From Nitrospira sp. LK70 (GTDB taxonomy: Bacteria; Nitrospirota; Nitrospiria; Nitrospirales; Nitrospiraceae), in the NCBI GenBank assembly GCA_011090425.1, contig PHGD01000037.1:1-37853 (forward strand): a stretch of 37,853 bases of DNA. The letters are read 5' to 3'. The first letter of the stretch is position 1. Each line of letters begins with the position of its first letter. The notes under the pieces were generated by a model, which had not been told where the DNA came from, searched no databases, and saw nothing but the letters and a program-made list of their open reading frames with translations. This document shows positions 7,593 through 16,843 of the stretch, piece by piece. The position numbers and the translations under genes were made by a program.

Positions 7593-8753
7593 ATGAAGTC
7601 GATTATCATCCTGGGATCGACCGGATCGATCGGAACCAACACGCTCGATATCGTCCGACGGTTTCCTGAGGAATTCCGGGTCGTCGGACTGACGGCCGGC
7701 AATAACATCGACAAGCTTGAAGCCCAGATCCGCCAATTCAAACCCAAGGCTGTGGCGCTCTCCACTGAGTCCTCTGCGGCGTTGCTCCGAAACCGCTGTG
7801 TCGATCTCCCGGTGGAGATCATGGCGGGGGAAGAAGGCATCACCCAGGTGGCATCGGTGCTGGATGCCGAATTGGTGATTTCCGCCATCGTGGGAGCGGC
7901 AGGACTCGTTCCGACCTTGTCGGCCATCCGAAGTGGAAAGCACATTGCCCTGGCCAATAAGGAGCCGATGGTGATGGCCGGTAAACTGATGCAGGACGAG
8001 GCCCGAAAACATGGTGTCAGGATTTTCCCGGTGGACAGTGAGCACAGTGCCATCTTTCAATCATTGGAAGGGCATCGGATTGAAGATGTCCGGCGATTGA
8101 TTCTCACAGCATCCGGCGGAGCTCTCTGGACACTGACCCTGGAGCAGCTCCTGAATGTGACACCGGAACGAGCCCTGCAACACCCCAACTGGAAGATGGG
8201 ATCCAAAATCACCATCGACTCGGCCACGTTGATGAACAAAGGATTGGAAGTCGTGGAAGCCCGCTGGCTTTTCAACATTCCCGAGTCCAACATCGACGTG
8301 TTGGTTCATCGAGAAAGCATCATCCACTCTCTGGTAGAATACAACGATCGCTCCATGATCGCCCAACTGGGACTTCCGGATATGCGAACCCCTATCTCCT
8401 ACGCAATGCGCCATCCTGCTAGAATGGCCCTTGACCTCCCTTCACTGGATTTGACGGAGATCGGGCAATTAACCTTTTGCAAACCCGACCATGATCGCTT
8501 TCCTTGCCTTAATCTCGGGTACGAGTCGCTTCGAATCGGCGGCACTATGCCAGCCGCAATGAATGCCGCGAACGAAATTGCCGTCGATGCGTTCCTCAAC
8601 CATGGCCTCCGTTTCAGTGAAATCCATCAGGTCATTCGCAGTACGATGGAAGCTCATGCCCAACAAGAAATTACCTGCCTTGATGATGCGCTGGAAGCTG
8701 ATCGATGGGCTCGAGAAAAGGCTGGATCGCTGGTGCATGCGTTCGCCCACTGA
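7593..8753 (+). CDS. dxr: 1-deoxy-D-xylulose 5-phosphate reductoisomerase
   Basis: Dxr (IspC) performs the NADPH-dependent rearrangement and reduction of DXP to 2-C-methyl-D-erythritol 4-phosphate in the MEP isoprenoid pathway, which supplies precursors for UppS. The N-terminal nucleotide-binding motif GSTGSIGTNTLDIV and the 'ALANKEPMVMAG', 'PVDSEHSAIFQ', 'ITIDSATLMNKGLEVVEA' and 'LVHRESIIHSLVEY' segments are diagnostic. A TTG at 7578 could open the frame, but AGGAGAGG lies directly before the ATG at 7593, giving the usual MKSIIILGSTG start and 386 residues. It follows cdsA by 20 bases. Confidence 0.97.
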   Translation: MKSIIILGSTGSIGTNTLDIVRRFPEEFRVVGLTAGNNIDKLEAQIRQFKPKAVALSTESSAALLRNRCVDLPVEIMAGEEGITQVASVLDAELVISAIVGAAGLVPTLSAIRSGKHIALANKEPMVMAGKLMQDEARKHGVRIFPVDSEHSAIFQSLEGHRIEDVRRLILTASGGALWTLTLEQLLNVTPERALQHPNWKMGSKITIDSATLMNKGLEVVEARWLFNIPESNIDVLVHRESIIHSLVEYNDRSMIAQLGLPDMRTPISYAMRHPARMALDLPSLDLTEIGQLTFCKPDHDRFPCLNLGYESLRIGGTMPAAMNAANEIAVDAFLNHGLRFSEIHQVIRSTMEAHAQQEITCLDDALEADRWAREKAGSLVHAFAH

Positions 8754-8819
8754 CGATCGTTTGCATTTCACGCGGCGAATGTTAGAGTAGAAGAATGCAA
8801 TCATGACACGGAGTTCCTG

Positions 8820-10211
8820 ATGACGTCAGTACTTGCCTGGTCCCCCGATACATTGTGGCTGCTCCTCCAGAAAGCCTGGTGGTTCCTTGTGGTGCTTGGC
8901 GTACTGGTCGCCTTCCATGAGCTCGGTCATTTTCTCGCCGCTCGGTGGGTCGGAGTGAAAGTTCTTAAGTTTTCCATCGGTTTCGGTCCGAAGATATTCG
9001 GCCGCCAGGTCGGCGAAACCGAGTATCTCGTCTCTGCCGTACCACTCGGCGGGTATGTCAAATTGTTCGGGGAGGATGAGGCGGAGGCGACAACCGCAGA
9101 GGACCGCCGACGATCGTTTTCGCACCAAGGCCTGTGGGGGAAGGTTCTTATCGTGGCGGCGGGCCCGGGATTCAATTTTATTCTGGCCTATCTGATCTTC
9201 GCCGGCTGGTTGTCCACTGGTGCGCCGTTGTTTGTCCCGACGTTCCGCGATCTGAGCGCCGACGTCGAAGCCTTGGTTCCCGGTTCTCCCGCATCCATGG
9301 CAGGAATGGAAGTCGGCGACCGCATCGTCAAGGTCAACGGCAAAGACATCTCGACCAAAACGGAGTTGCTCGATCTCGTCTCCAAGAGTAAGGGCCAGTC
9401 TGTCTCACTCGAAATCCGACGAGCTGACCAGCTGAAAACACTGACTGTGACTCCGATTCCAGTTACTGGAGATGAAGCCGCTGGAGACGAACCGCTGTAT
9501 ACGATCGGCGTTGAGGAAACGCCTCCTCTCGTCACATCGGTCATGCATGGATCGCCCGCCTCCCTGGCCGGATTCAAGCCGGGCGATCGAGTGGTGACGA
9601 TAGAAGGCGAAACCATCTACACGTGGGCGCAGATGACCACCCGGGTAAGGGAACACCCGCAGAAACCGCTGAAAATCGAGGTCCTCCGCGACGGAAATCG
9701 TACCGCACTGACAGTCACGCCGACCAGCGACAAAGTGACGGTGAACGGACAGACTCTGGAAGTGGGGAAAATCGGCATCTCGGGACCGGGTCGTTCGTTG
9801 ATGCATTCCGACAACCCCGCAGAGGCTGTGTATCAAGGACTGGAAGCCACATGGGGATGGACCGAACTAACCACGATCGGCCTCTACAAAATGATCGTGG
9901 GCGATATTTCGAGCAAGAATATCGGTGGACCCCTGACCATCGCCAATATTTCCGGTGAAGCTGCTTCCCAGGGCGCCTCCAGCGTCGTGTTCCTGATCGC
10001 TATCCTGAGCATCAACCTGGGTGTCCTCAATTTATTGCCGATCCCGATCCTCGACGGCGGCCACTTGCTCTTTTTCTTGATTGAGGGCGTTCTCCGCAAA
10101 CCGCTCGGCGAACGGCAGCGAGAATTCGCCCAGCAAGTGGGATTGGTATTACTGGTCGGTGTGATGATCTTCGCCTTCTGGAACGACCTGGAACGTATCT
10201 TCTCTCGCTAA
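8820..10211 (+). CDS. rseP: Site-2 protease RseP with two PDZ domains
   Basis: This 463-residue inner-membrane zinc metalloprotease performs the intramembrane cleavage of anti-sigma factors in the RseP family. The HELGH zinc motif lies at residues 33-37 in the first membrane helix. Two PDZ-like domains follow (about 130-215 and 220-310, each with an 'SPAS(M/L)AG...GD' start). The C-terminal 'NLLPIPILDGGHLLFFLIEG' contributes the third zinc ligand. The ATG at 8820 gives the expected short N-terminus. It lies between dxr and proS in the conserved order. Confidence 0.96.
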   Translation: MTSVLAWSPDTLWLLLQKAWWFLVVLGVLVAFHELGHFLAARWVGVKVLKFSIGFGPKIFGRQVGETEYLVSAVPLGGYVKLFGEDEAEATTAEDRRRSFSHQGLWGKVLIVAAGPGFNFILAYLIFAGWLSTGAPLFVPTFRDLSADVEALVPGSPASMAGMEVGDRIVKVNGKDISTKTELLDLVSKSKGQSVSLEIRRADQLKTLTVTPIPVTGDEAAGDEPLYTIGVEETPPLVTSVMHGSPASLAGFKPGDRVVTIEGETIYTWAQMTTRVREHPQKPLKIEVLRDGNRTALTVTPTSDKVTVNGQTLEVGKIGISGPGRSLMHSDNPAEAVYQGLEATWGWTELTTIGLYKMIVGDISSKNIGGPLTIANISGEAASQGASSVVFLIAILSINLGVLNLLPIPILDGGHLLFFLIEGVLRKPLGERQREFAQQVGLVLLVGVMIFAFWNDLERIFSR

Positions 10212-10218
10212 ACCTTTC

Positions 10219-11937
10219 ATGAAAACCTCGCAGTTACTCATCCCTACCTTACGGGACGATCCCGGCGAAGCGGAGACCGTCAGCCATCGATTGATGCTGC
10301 GCGCCGGACTGATCCGAAAAGTAGCAGCCGGGATCTATACCTATCTTCCACTCGGTCTCCGTGTGATCCGGAAAATCGAGCAGATCATCCGCGAGGAAAT
10401 GAACCGCGCCGGCGCGCAGGAACTGTTGATGCCGATCGCGTCCCCTGCTGAATTATGGAAAGAAACAGCCCGCTGGGACTACTACGGAAAGGAGTTGTTG
10501 CGCTTCAAAGACCGTCATGAACGCGATTTTTGCTTGGGTCCGACACATGAAGAAGTCGTTACCGATCTCTTCCGGCGAGAAGTACGTTCCTATCGCCAAC
10601 TCCCGCTGAATTTCTACCAGATCCAAACCAAATTTCGGGATGAGATCCGCCCAAGATTTGGGCTCATGCGAGGGCGGGAATTCATCATGAAGGATGCCTA
10701 TAGTTTCGACGTCGATGAGGCTGGGGCCAAGGTCAGCTATCAGAAAATGTACGATGCCTACACCCGAATCTTCACGCGATGCGGGCTCACCTTTCGGGCG
10801 GTTGAAGCCGACACAGGTCTCATCGGCGGGGACGTATCGCATGAGTTCATGGTTCTGGCTGATACGGGCGAAGCCACGGTGGCATACAGCGATCAGGGTT
10901 CGTACGCCGCCAATCTTGAACGGGCGGAAGTCCTTCCTGCTGTTGATGTCGATGCAGCGTCTCTTCTGTCACTGACTCCGATCTCAACGCCCCAACGACG
11001 GACGGTTGAGGAAGTCACGGCCTTTTTGCAGATAACACCGCGACAACTGGTAAAGACCCTCTTGTACCGGTCGGGGGAGGAGACTGTCGGGGTCTTGATT
11101 CGAGGAGACCACGAAGTCAACGAAGTCAAATTAGCGCGGCTGCTCAAAGTAACCGATGTTGTGCTTGCCGATCCCGAGACGGTCCAACATGTAACGGGGG
11201 CTCCGCCAGGATTTGCCGGACCAGTCGGCCTGCGGCACGTACGAATCTTGGCGGATCACGCCGTTCGTGGAATGAAAAACTTTGTCATCGGTGCCAACAA
11301 ATCCGACACCCACTATCGAAACGCCAATCTCGACCGCGATTTCACGGTCGAACTTTTCGCCGATCTTCGCAATGCGCAAGCCGGCGACCCTTCTCCTCGA
11401 GGGCATGGTGTGCTCACCCTCGCCAAAGGGATCGAAGTCGGGCAGGTGTTCCTGCTCGGCACCAAGTACAGCGACAAGATGAACGCCACCATCCTGGACG
11501 ATCAAGGCAAGGAGCGCCTCGCTATCATGGGTTGCTACGGCATCGGCGTCGGTCGGACGGCCGCTGCGGCAATCGAGCAACATCACGATGAAAAAGGGAT
11601 CATCTGGCCGTTTCCCATCGCACCATTCCACGTACACCTCCTGACGGTCAGCCAATCAGAAAAGACGATTGAGGCTGCCACAGGTCTCTATTCTGATTTG
11701 ACGGCGGCAGGCCTCGAAACATTGTGGGACGACCGCGCCGATCGCGCCGGTGTCAAGTTCAACGATGCCGACCTCATAGGCGCTCCCTTCCAGATCGTCG
11801 TTGGCGACAAAGGCCTCGCAGACGGAGTCGTGGAGATCAAGATTCGACGGACAGGAAACAAGTCCCGCATCGCACCCGGCGACCTTGTCGCCCAACTCAG
11901 AAAACTTTCCATCGAAGCCAATCCGTCCGTCGCTTGA
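10219..11937 (+). CDS. proS: Prolyl-tRNA synthetase, bacterial type
   Basis: This 572-residue class II synthetase charges tRNA-Pro. Class II motifs are visible: 'REEMNRAGAQELLMP', 'FRDEIRPRFGLMRGREFIMKDAYSFD' (motif 2) and 'GIGVGRTAAAAIEQHHDEKG' (motif 3). The editing (INS) domain lies at about residues 240-390, so this is the full bacterial ProS with mischarged alanyl-tRNA hydrolysis. A C-terminal anticodon-binding domain ends the protein. It starts 7 bases after rseP, the last gene of the operon. Confidence 0.97.
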   Translation: MKTSQLLIPTLRDDPGEAETVSHRLMLRAGLIRKVAAGIYTYLPLGLRVIRKIEQIIREEMNRAGAQELLMPIASPAELWKETARWDYYGKELLRFKDRHERDFCLGPTHEEVVTDLFRREVRSYRQLPLNFYQIQTKFRDEIRPRFGLMRGREFIMKDAYSFDVDEAGAKVSYQKMYDAYTRIFTRCGLTFRAVEADTGLIGGDVSHEFMVLADTGEATVAYSDQGSYAANLERAEVLPAVDVDAASLLSLTPISTPQRRTVEEVTAFLQITPRQLVKTLLYRSGEETVGVLIRGDHEVNEVKLARLLKVTDVVLADPETVQHVTGAPPGFAGPVGLRHVRILADHAVRGMKNFVIGANKSDTHYRNANLDRDFTVELFADLRNAQAGDPSPRGHGVLTLAKGIEVGQVFLLGTKYSDKMNATILDDQGKERLAIMGCYGIGVGRTAAAAIEQHHDEKGIIWPFPIAPFHVHLLTVSQSEKTIEAATGLYSDLTAAGLETLWDDRADRAGVKFNDADLIGAPFQIVVGDKGLADGVVEIKIRRTGNKSRIAPGDLVAQLRKLSIEANPSVA

Positions 11938-12008
11938 GCCACACGTCGGCTTGCGACTGAAAACCGCCTCACATTTTTCGGAAACGGCCGACACAAAATG
12001 GCTTTTCC

Positions 12009-12036
12009 TTGCCTTCTCAGGTCATTCCGCTAGACT
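12009..12036 (+). promoter_or_regulatory. Candidate promoter for the GspE-type ATPase gene
   Basis: TTGCCT (12009-12014), a 16-bp gap and TAGACT (12031-12036) lie in the 200-base gap after proS, with the same -10 hexamer as the uppS promoter. The leader to the ATG at 12139 would be about 95 bases. Confidence 0.45.
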
Positions 12037-12138
12037 GAAATTCGATTCGGAGATCGATGACCTATACATGACGGCGCCTGCCGATCCGGCATACAACCTG
12101 ATTCATTCACGTTTCGATCTCGGAGAAACTGCGGTCGG

Positions 12139-14460
12139 ATGCACACCAAGCCGATGACTCAGAATGTCCACGAACTGCAGCAAAAGGTCGAACACACGGA
12201 GCACGTCAAACGTCTTACGATCCAGATTCATGCGGCCAGCAATCTCGACCACATTCTCCTCGACTTGCATAAGGACATCTTAAGCCTGTTCGACGCAGAA
12301 GATCTGACGCTGTTTGCGTTCGACTCTGAAAAGAAGGAAATTTTCTCCAAAGTTCCTCATATCGATGGCGTTGAAGAAGTCCGCATCCCAATTACCGAAC
12401 AGAGTCTCGCCGGTTTCTGTGCCAAGTACCTTCGTCCCGTCAATATCGCTGATGCGTACAACATCGCTGAACTTCATGCGATCCATCCCTCCCTACTCCA
12501 CGACACCTCCTACGACAAACGCACCGGCTTCAAGACGAAACAAGTCTTAACTTACCCGATCGTCGCCGACAATAAGTACCTGATGGGAGTCCTTCAACTT
12601 CTCAATAAAAAGAGCGGAAGCCGGTTTACCCGAAGGGACGAAGAAGCCGTCGACGAGATCGCCAAAGCGCTGGGAATCGCTTTTTTCAACCTTCGAAAGA
12701 CGTCCAAGAAGAATCCCACGAAGTTCGATCTCTTGGTCAGCACCAATCGGATCACCCAGAATGAACTCGACCAGGTCATCGCCGACTCCCGAAAAGGGAT
12801 GAGCGATCTGGAAAGCATTCTGCTCGAAAAGCACAAGATTCCCAAACTCGAAATCGGCAGATCGCTCGCTCACTTCTATAAGTGTCCGTACATCGAATAC
12901 AGCGAACGCACCGTCGTCGATGTGGAGCTGCTGAAGAATCTCAATGTCGACTACCTGAAAAAGAACCATTGGATGCCGCTCAAGCGAGACCGCATGGCGG
13001 TCGAGATTCTGACCGACGATCCGGGTGACCTGGATCGCGTTCAAGACATCAAGAGGACGTTCCCCGGCCTCAACATTCGGTTCGCCGTCAGTCTCCGCCG
13101 CGATATCGCTCAATTTCTGAGTTCGGCTACCGGACAGAGCGACAGCGGAGGACGGAAGCTCGACGAAAATGTTTCCGACATTCTCGGCGAACTCGTCACC
13201 GAGGCACAGGCCGAGGCGATGGAGGACTCCGCTGCCGCCGCCGGGGGATTGGATGAAAACGACAGCGCGATCGTCCGTCTGGCCAACCAAATCATTGCCG
13301 ATGCCTATCGTCAGAATGCGTCGGACATTCACATCGAGCCGTATGGAGAAAAACGTGAAACCTTGGTCCGTTTCCGTGTCGACGGTGATTGTTTCGAGTA
13401 CATGAAAATCCCGCAGAGTTACCGACGGGCGATCGTCTCACGACTCAAGATCATGGCCAGCCTGGACATTGCCGAGCGCCGTAAACCCCAAGATGGAAAG
13501 ATCAAATTCAAGCTCTCGGAAACGAAGGAGATCGAGCTGCGCGTCGCGACCCTTCCCACAGCCGGATACAATGAGGACGTGGTCATGCGGATCCTCGCCG
13601 CGAGTGAGCCACTGCCTCTCGACAAGATGGGGTTCTCGGAACGGAACCTCAAGGCGCTCAAGGAGATTTCTGAAAAACCTTACGGTATCATCCTGTGTGT
13701 CGGACCGACCGGTTCCGGTAAAACGACGACGCTGCACTCAGTCCTGGGCAACATCAACACCGCAGACATCAAAATATGGACGGCCGAAGATCCGGTCGAA
13801 ATTACGCAATACGGGCTGCGTCAAGTACAGGTCCAACCGAAGATCGGTCTGACATTCGCCAATGCGATGCGTGCATTTCTCAGAGCCGACCCCGATGTCA
13901 TCATGGTGGGAGAAATGCGGGATAAAGAGACCGCCGACACAGGCATCGAAGCGTCACTCACCGGTCATCTGGTACTGAGTACATTGCACACTAACAGCGC
14001 AGTCGAAACGGTCACTCGTCTGCTCGACATGGGTTGCGATCCGTTCAGTTTTGCCGATGCCATGCTGGGTGTGCTCGCACAACGGTTGGCTCGCCGGATC
14101 TGCAAGGACTGCAAGGAGCAGTACATCGGAAGCAACGAGGAGTATGAAGAACTCCGACTGGGGTATGGACCGGACTATTGGGATAAGCTCGGCATTAAAC
14201 AGGACAATACTTTCAAGCTGTCCCGTGGGAAGGGATGTGAAACGTGCAACCGGTCCGGCTTTAAGGGTCGCGTCGCCTTACATGAACTCCTCTTGGGTAC
14301 AGACCACATGAAACGAATGGTGCAACAAAGGGCTCGCACCGAGGAGATGTTGAAAACCGCCATCGCGGAAGGGATGACGACGCTCGTACAAGACGGCATT
14401 CAAAAAGTCTTACAAGGTCACACGACATACAAAGAAGTCAAAGCGGTCGCCATTAAATAG
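12139..14460 (+). CDS. GAF-domain GspE/PilB-type secretion or pilus ATPase
   Basis: This 773-residue cytoplasmic ATPase has an unusual front end. Residues about 25-185 look like a GAF sensory domain ('LFDAEDLTLFAFDSEKKEIFS', 'VLTYPIVADNKYLMGVLQLLNK'). Residues about 190-330 resemble the GspE/MshE N-terminal domain. Residues about 370-770 are the type II secretion/type IV pilus ATPase core. Walker A GPTGSGKTTTLH lies near 521, the Asp box and Walker B 'RADPDVIMVGEMRD' near 583, and a four-Cys zinc site (CKDCK near 655, CETCN near 700) is present. GAF-GspE architecture suggests ligand or redox control of pilus extension or secretion. No other pilus genes are in the window. Nearby PilZ genes hint at a c-di-GMP link, but this is inference. 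Confidence 0.93.
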   Translation: MHTKPMTQNVHELQQKVEHTEHVKRLTIQIHAASNLDHILLDLHKDILSLFDAEDLTLFAFDSEKKEIFSKVPHIDGVEEVRIPITEQSLAGFCAKYLRPVNIADAYNIAELHAIHPSLLHDTSYDKRTGFKTKQVLTYPIVADNKYLMGVLQLLNKKSGSRFTRRDEEAVDEIAKALGIAFFNLRKTSKKNPTKFDLLVSTNRITQNELDQVIADSRKGMSDLESILLEKHKIPKLEIGRSLAHFYKCPYIEYSERTVVDVELLKNLNVDYLKKNHWMPLKRDRMAVEILTDDPGDLDRVQDIKRTFPGLNIRFAVSLRRDIAQFLSSATGQSDSGGRKLDENVSDILGELVTEAQAEAMEDSAAAAGGLDENDSAIVRLANQIIADAYRQNASDIHIEPYGEKRETLVRFRVDGDCFEYMKIPQSYRRAIVSRLKIMASLDIAERRKPQDGKIKFKLSETKEIELRVATLPTAGYNEDVVMRILAASEPLPLDKMGFSERNLKALKEISEKPYGIILCVGPTGSGKTTTLHSVLGNINTADIKIWTAEDPVEITQYGLRQVQVQPKIGLTFANAMRAFLRADPDVIMVGEMRDKETADTGIEASLTGHLVLSTLHTNSAVETVTRLLDMGCDPFSFADAMLGVLAQRLARRICKDCKEQYIGSNEEYEELRLGYGPDYWDKLGIKQDNTFKLSRGKGCETCNRSGFKGRVALHELLLGTDHMKRMVQQRARTEEMLKTAIAEGMTTLVQDGIQKVLQGHTTYKEVKAVAIK

Positions 14461-14557
14461 TCTTTCAACTGACCGCGATACAACCTGATTTCCGGAGCCC
14501 GCCCCTTTCACCCCTCCCCACACCCATGTTGAATGCGCCGCACGGTACCGAGCACCT

Positions 14558-14740
14558 ATGCTGCGGGTCACATTGCTTTTCCTGGCCTCAGTGCCCTTTC
14601 TCACGGGATGTGAATCCACGAACCCTGTACTGCCGAAGGCTGCGAGCGTGCTCGACAGCCGAACCGGCAGGACTGTACTCGACATTGCCGACGCAAGGCA
14701 GGAAGGTCAGCCGGCAGGAGGTGGGGCCGAGCTGGACTGA
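14558..14740 (+). CDS. Small putative lipoprotein
   Basis: This 60-residue ORF starts MLRVTLLFLASVPFLTGCEST, a textbook lipoprotein signal with lipobox LTGC. The mature part is about 43 residues with no recognisable domain. It overlaps the 3' end of the convergent PilZ gene by 34 bases, and no good ribosome binding site is seen, so support rests on the signal peptide alone. It could be an outer-membrane or inner-membrane anchored lipoprotein. Confidence 0.45.
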   Translation: MLRVTLLFLASVPFLTGCESTNPVLPKAASVLDSRTGRTVLDIADARQEGQPAGGGAELD

Positions 14741-15108
14741 TGGTTCATGAAAGTCTGGAGATGTTTATTCTCGTTGGGAGATAACCCCTCAAACTCTACT
14801 CCGTAGGTCTGTTCTTTCCCCCACCGGACCGTGGCGGCTTCGATGAACATGGATGCCGCCAGAGTGGGTAGTCGCAAACTCATGGCGATTCGGTCTCCTG
14901 GTGTAATCACCGCTTCCGTCATCACACGCACACCTTTTGCCGACAGGTCATAGACGATCCCTAGACTTTGTTCAACCGCCCCTTTCCTCAGCACACCGAC
15001 CCTGGTCAACGAACAGGGAAATGGAGCCGACACACGCACCCGAGGGTGTTTGCGCAATTGTGGGATATTCCGTCCACTGATGCCCTTGACACCTAGATCA
15101 TCCGTCAT
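14707..15108 (-). CDS. PilZ-domain protein
   Basis: This 133-residue protein is almost entirely one PilZ domain. The c-di-GMP binding signatures are present: an RxxxR-type stretch 'LRKHPRVRVSAPF' (about 19-32) and a 'YDLSAKGVRV' (D/NxSxxG) motif near residue 55. No other domain is seen. It starts 3 bases after the stop of a second PilZ gene, so the two are certainly one unit, downstream of a DEAD-box helicase. Stand-alone PilZ proteins usually relay c-di-GMP to motility or exopolysaccharide machinery; the target here is unknown. Confidence 0.9.
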   Translation of the reverse strand: MTDDLGVKGISGRNIPQLRKHPRVRVSAPFPCSLTRVGVLRKGAVEQSLGIVYDLSAKGVRVMTEAVITPGDRIAMSLRLPTLAASMFIEAATVRWGKEQTYGVEFEGLSPNENKHLQTFMNHQSSSAPPPAG

Positions 15109-15111
15109 AAT

Positions 15112-15492
15112 TTACTCTTTCGCTATACCTGAAGTATTCAGATACTCAGTCAACCGCGTTAACGACGATTGCGAGACCGTGCTGAACGCAAGTCCATGGA
15201 ACTGATGATTCGTCCAGCAAACGGTGGCCACCGCTACCTCTGCTGGAGGAGTGCCCTTGGTCAGTCGAAGCGCGAGAGAAACCTTGTCGCCAGGCTTGAT
15301 GGCCGCTTCGGTGCTCACGCATGCGCCCTGCAGCGACAAATCATAGACCACACCAACATCACTGACCGGTTTCCAACACCACCATCTGGTTGTCAGAGAA
15401 GAAAGCGAACAACCGAAGGGCACGGGAATGCGCAGTCGGGGGTATCGTCGAACTTTGTCATGTGTCAGGTCCGGCGGATGAATCGTCTGCAT
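15112..15492 (-). CDS. PilZ-domain protein translated from a hairpin-masked start
   Basis: This 126-residue single-domain PilZ protein has 'VRRYPRLRIPVPF' (RxxxR) near residues 14-26 and 'YDLSLQGACVSTE' (DxSxxG) near 60. The frame is open to a GTG at 15516, but that codon lies in a hairpin loop with no ribosome binding site. The ATG at 15492 is preceded by AAGGTGG at 7 nt spacing. That site lies in the 3' arm of the perfect 17-bp hairpin at 15495-15537, so the structure should hide it from ribosomes. It sits between the upstream DEAD-box helicase gene and the second PilZ gene. Confidence 0.9.
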   Translation of the reverse strand: MQTIHPPDLTHDKVRRYPRLRIPVPFGCSLSSLTTRWWCWKPVSDVGVVYDLSLQGACVSTEAAIKPGDKVSLALRLTKGTPPAEVAVATVCWTNHQFHGLAFSTVSQSSLTRLTEYLNTSGIAKE

Positions 15493-15494
15493 GC

Positions 15495-15537
15495 GAATCC
15501 ACCTTGTGAGAGACACTGTATCTCACAAGGTGGATTC
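15495..15537 (-). promoter_or_regulatory. Perfect 17-bp hairpin masking a PilZ gene ribosome binding site
   Basis: GAATCCACCTTGTGAGA (15495-15511) and its exact reverse complement (15521-15537) flank a 9-base loop. Read on the minus strand the hairpin starts 20 bases after the helicase stop codon and ends 2 bases before the PilZ ATG. Its 3' arm contains the Shine-Dalgarno sequence AAGGTGG. No U-run follows on the minus strand, so it is not an ordinary intrinsic terminator for the helicase gene. It may block translation, protect a processed mRNA end, or act as a DNA operator. Confidence 0.75.
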
Positions 15538-15556
15538 TGCGAACTATTTTTGAACT

Positions 15557-16843
15557 TTATGTGTGGATTGTCGTCGCAACAGGATGCGAGGACGATTCGA
15601 CACGGGGCTTTCTCGCGTTGCGGAAGGAGTAGGGTTGGGAACGCTTCAGGTGACTCGTCGTGGGATGCCCGTTCCGGCGAAGGCCTCCGCCTGGGACAGG
15701 AACCGCGGGTGAAGGTGCCTTGCTTCCGGGGGAAACCGGAACTGCACAGCCCAACAGACGCTCGATCTCTCGGAGTTGCTGAGAGTCTTCTCCCGTCACA
15801 AAACTTGTCGCGCGACCGGTCGTCTTCATTCGGGCTGTGCGACCGATGCGATGCACATAATCTTCCGGACAATTCGGCAGATCGAAATTGATCACATGGC
15901 CGATGTTTGCGACATCGATCCCTCTAGCCGCAATATCCGTTGCGACCAGCACACGGAAGGATCCGCGTTTAAACCCTTCCAGTGCGGCGCGCCGTTGCGA
16001 CAAGCTCCGGTCTCCGTGCAATACAGCCACTCGATGGCCGGCACGACCCAGCAGGTGTCCCAACCGATCAGCGCGATGTTTCGTTCTGGTAAACACGAGG
16101 GCTGTGTCCGATTCGCCGCCGAGTAATGATAGGAGAAGATCGGCTTTGTCGGCGTGGGATGTGTAATGCACCGCTTGCGTGATACCCTCGGCCGTCGTGG
16201 CAGACCGTGCGACCATCACACGCACCGGATTGTTCACGCTGGCTTGGACCAGCCGCGCCAAGTCAGCCGGCAAGGTAGCCGAAAACAGCAGCGTCTGTCG
16301 TTGTTCCGGCAAGGCATCGAGTATCTGGTTGATTTGCGGGGCAAAGCCCATGTCCAACATCCGATCCGCTTCATCCAACACCAACATCTTAATCGACGAC
16401 AACAAGATCGTGCCGTTCCACATGTGATCGAGGAGACGGCCCGGCGTCGCGACCAAGATATGGGGGCTCTGCCGTAAACCTCGTATCTGGGCCTGCATAT
16501 CAGCCCCCCCTACGATCACGGTCGCGGAGATCCGCCGACTCCGTCCCAACTTCTCGATTGTGGCTAAGATCTGCAACGCCAGCTCACGCGTCGGCGCCAA
16601 GATCAAGGCCTGTGGCTGTCCTTTGGGAAGCATTGCGAGCCGTTCAATGATTGGAATGACGAAAGCAGCAGTCTTCCCTGTCCCGGTCTGAGCGCATCCG
16701 ATGACATCTCGCCCTGCAAGCGCCGGTGGGATGGCTTGCTCCTGAATGGGAGTCGGTGCGGCGAATCCGGCACCAGCCAAGTCTTGCAACAGTGCTTCGG
16801 ACAAACCGAGAGCACGGAAATTCACATGAACAGACGTATCCAC
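15557..16843 (-). CDS. DEAD-box RNA helicase (RhlE-like)
   Basis: This 428-residue ATP-dependent RNA helicase has all core motifs: Q motif 'FAAPTPIQEQAIP', motif I AQTGTGKT, Ia 'APTRELA', DEAD as 'LVLDEADRMLDMGF', SAT, 'LVATDIAARGIDV' and 'HRIGRTAR'. The C-terminal tail (about 375-428) is basic and rich in Ser, Gly and Pro, typical of RhlE-like helicases that unwind short RNA duplexes in ribosome assembly or at low temperature. It is the first gene of a helicase-PilZ-PilZ unit, separated from PilZ by the masking hairpin. Confidence 0.95.
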   Translation of the reverse strand: MDTSVHVNFRALGLSEALLQDLAGAGFAAPTPIQEQAIPPALAGRDVIGCAQTGTGKTAAFVIPIIERLAMLPKGQPQALILAPTRELALQILATIEKLGRSRRISATVIVGGADMQAQIRGLRQSPHILVATPGRLLDHMWNGTILLSSIKMLVLDEADRMLDMGFAPQINQILDALPEQRQTLLFSATLPADLARLVQASVNNPVRVMVARSATTAEGITQAVHYTSHADKADLLLSLLGGESDTALVFTRTKHRADRLGHLLGRAGHRVAVLHGDRSLSQRRAALEGFKRGSFRVLVATDIAARGIDVANIGHVINFDLPNCPEDYVHRIGRTARMKTTGRATSFVTGEDSQQLREIERLLGCAVPVSPGSKAPSPAVPVPGGGLRRNGHPTTSHLKRSQPYSFRNARKPRVESSSHPVATTIHT

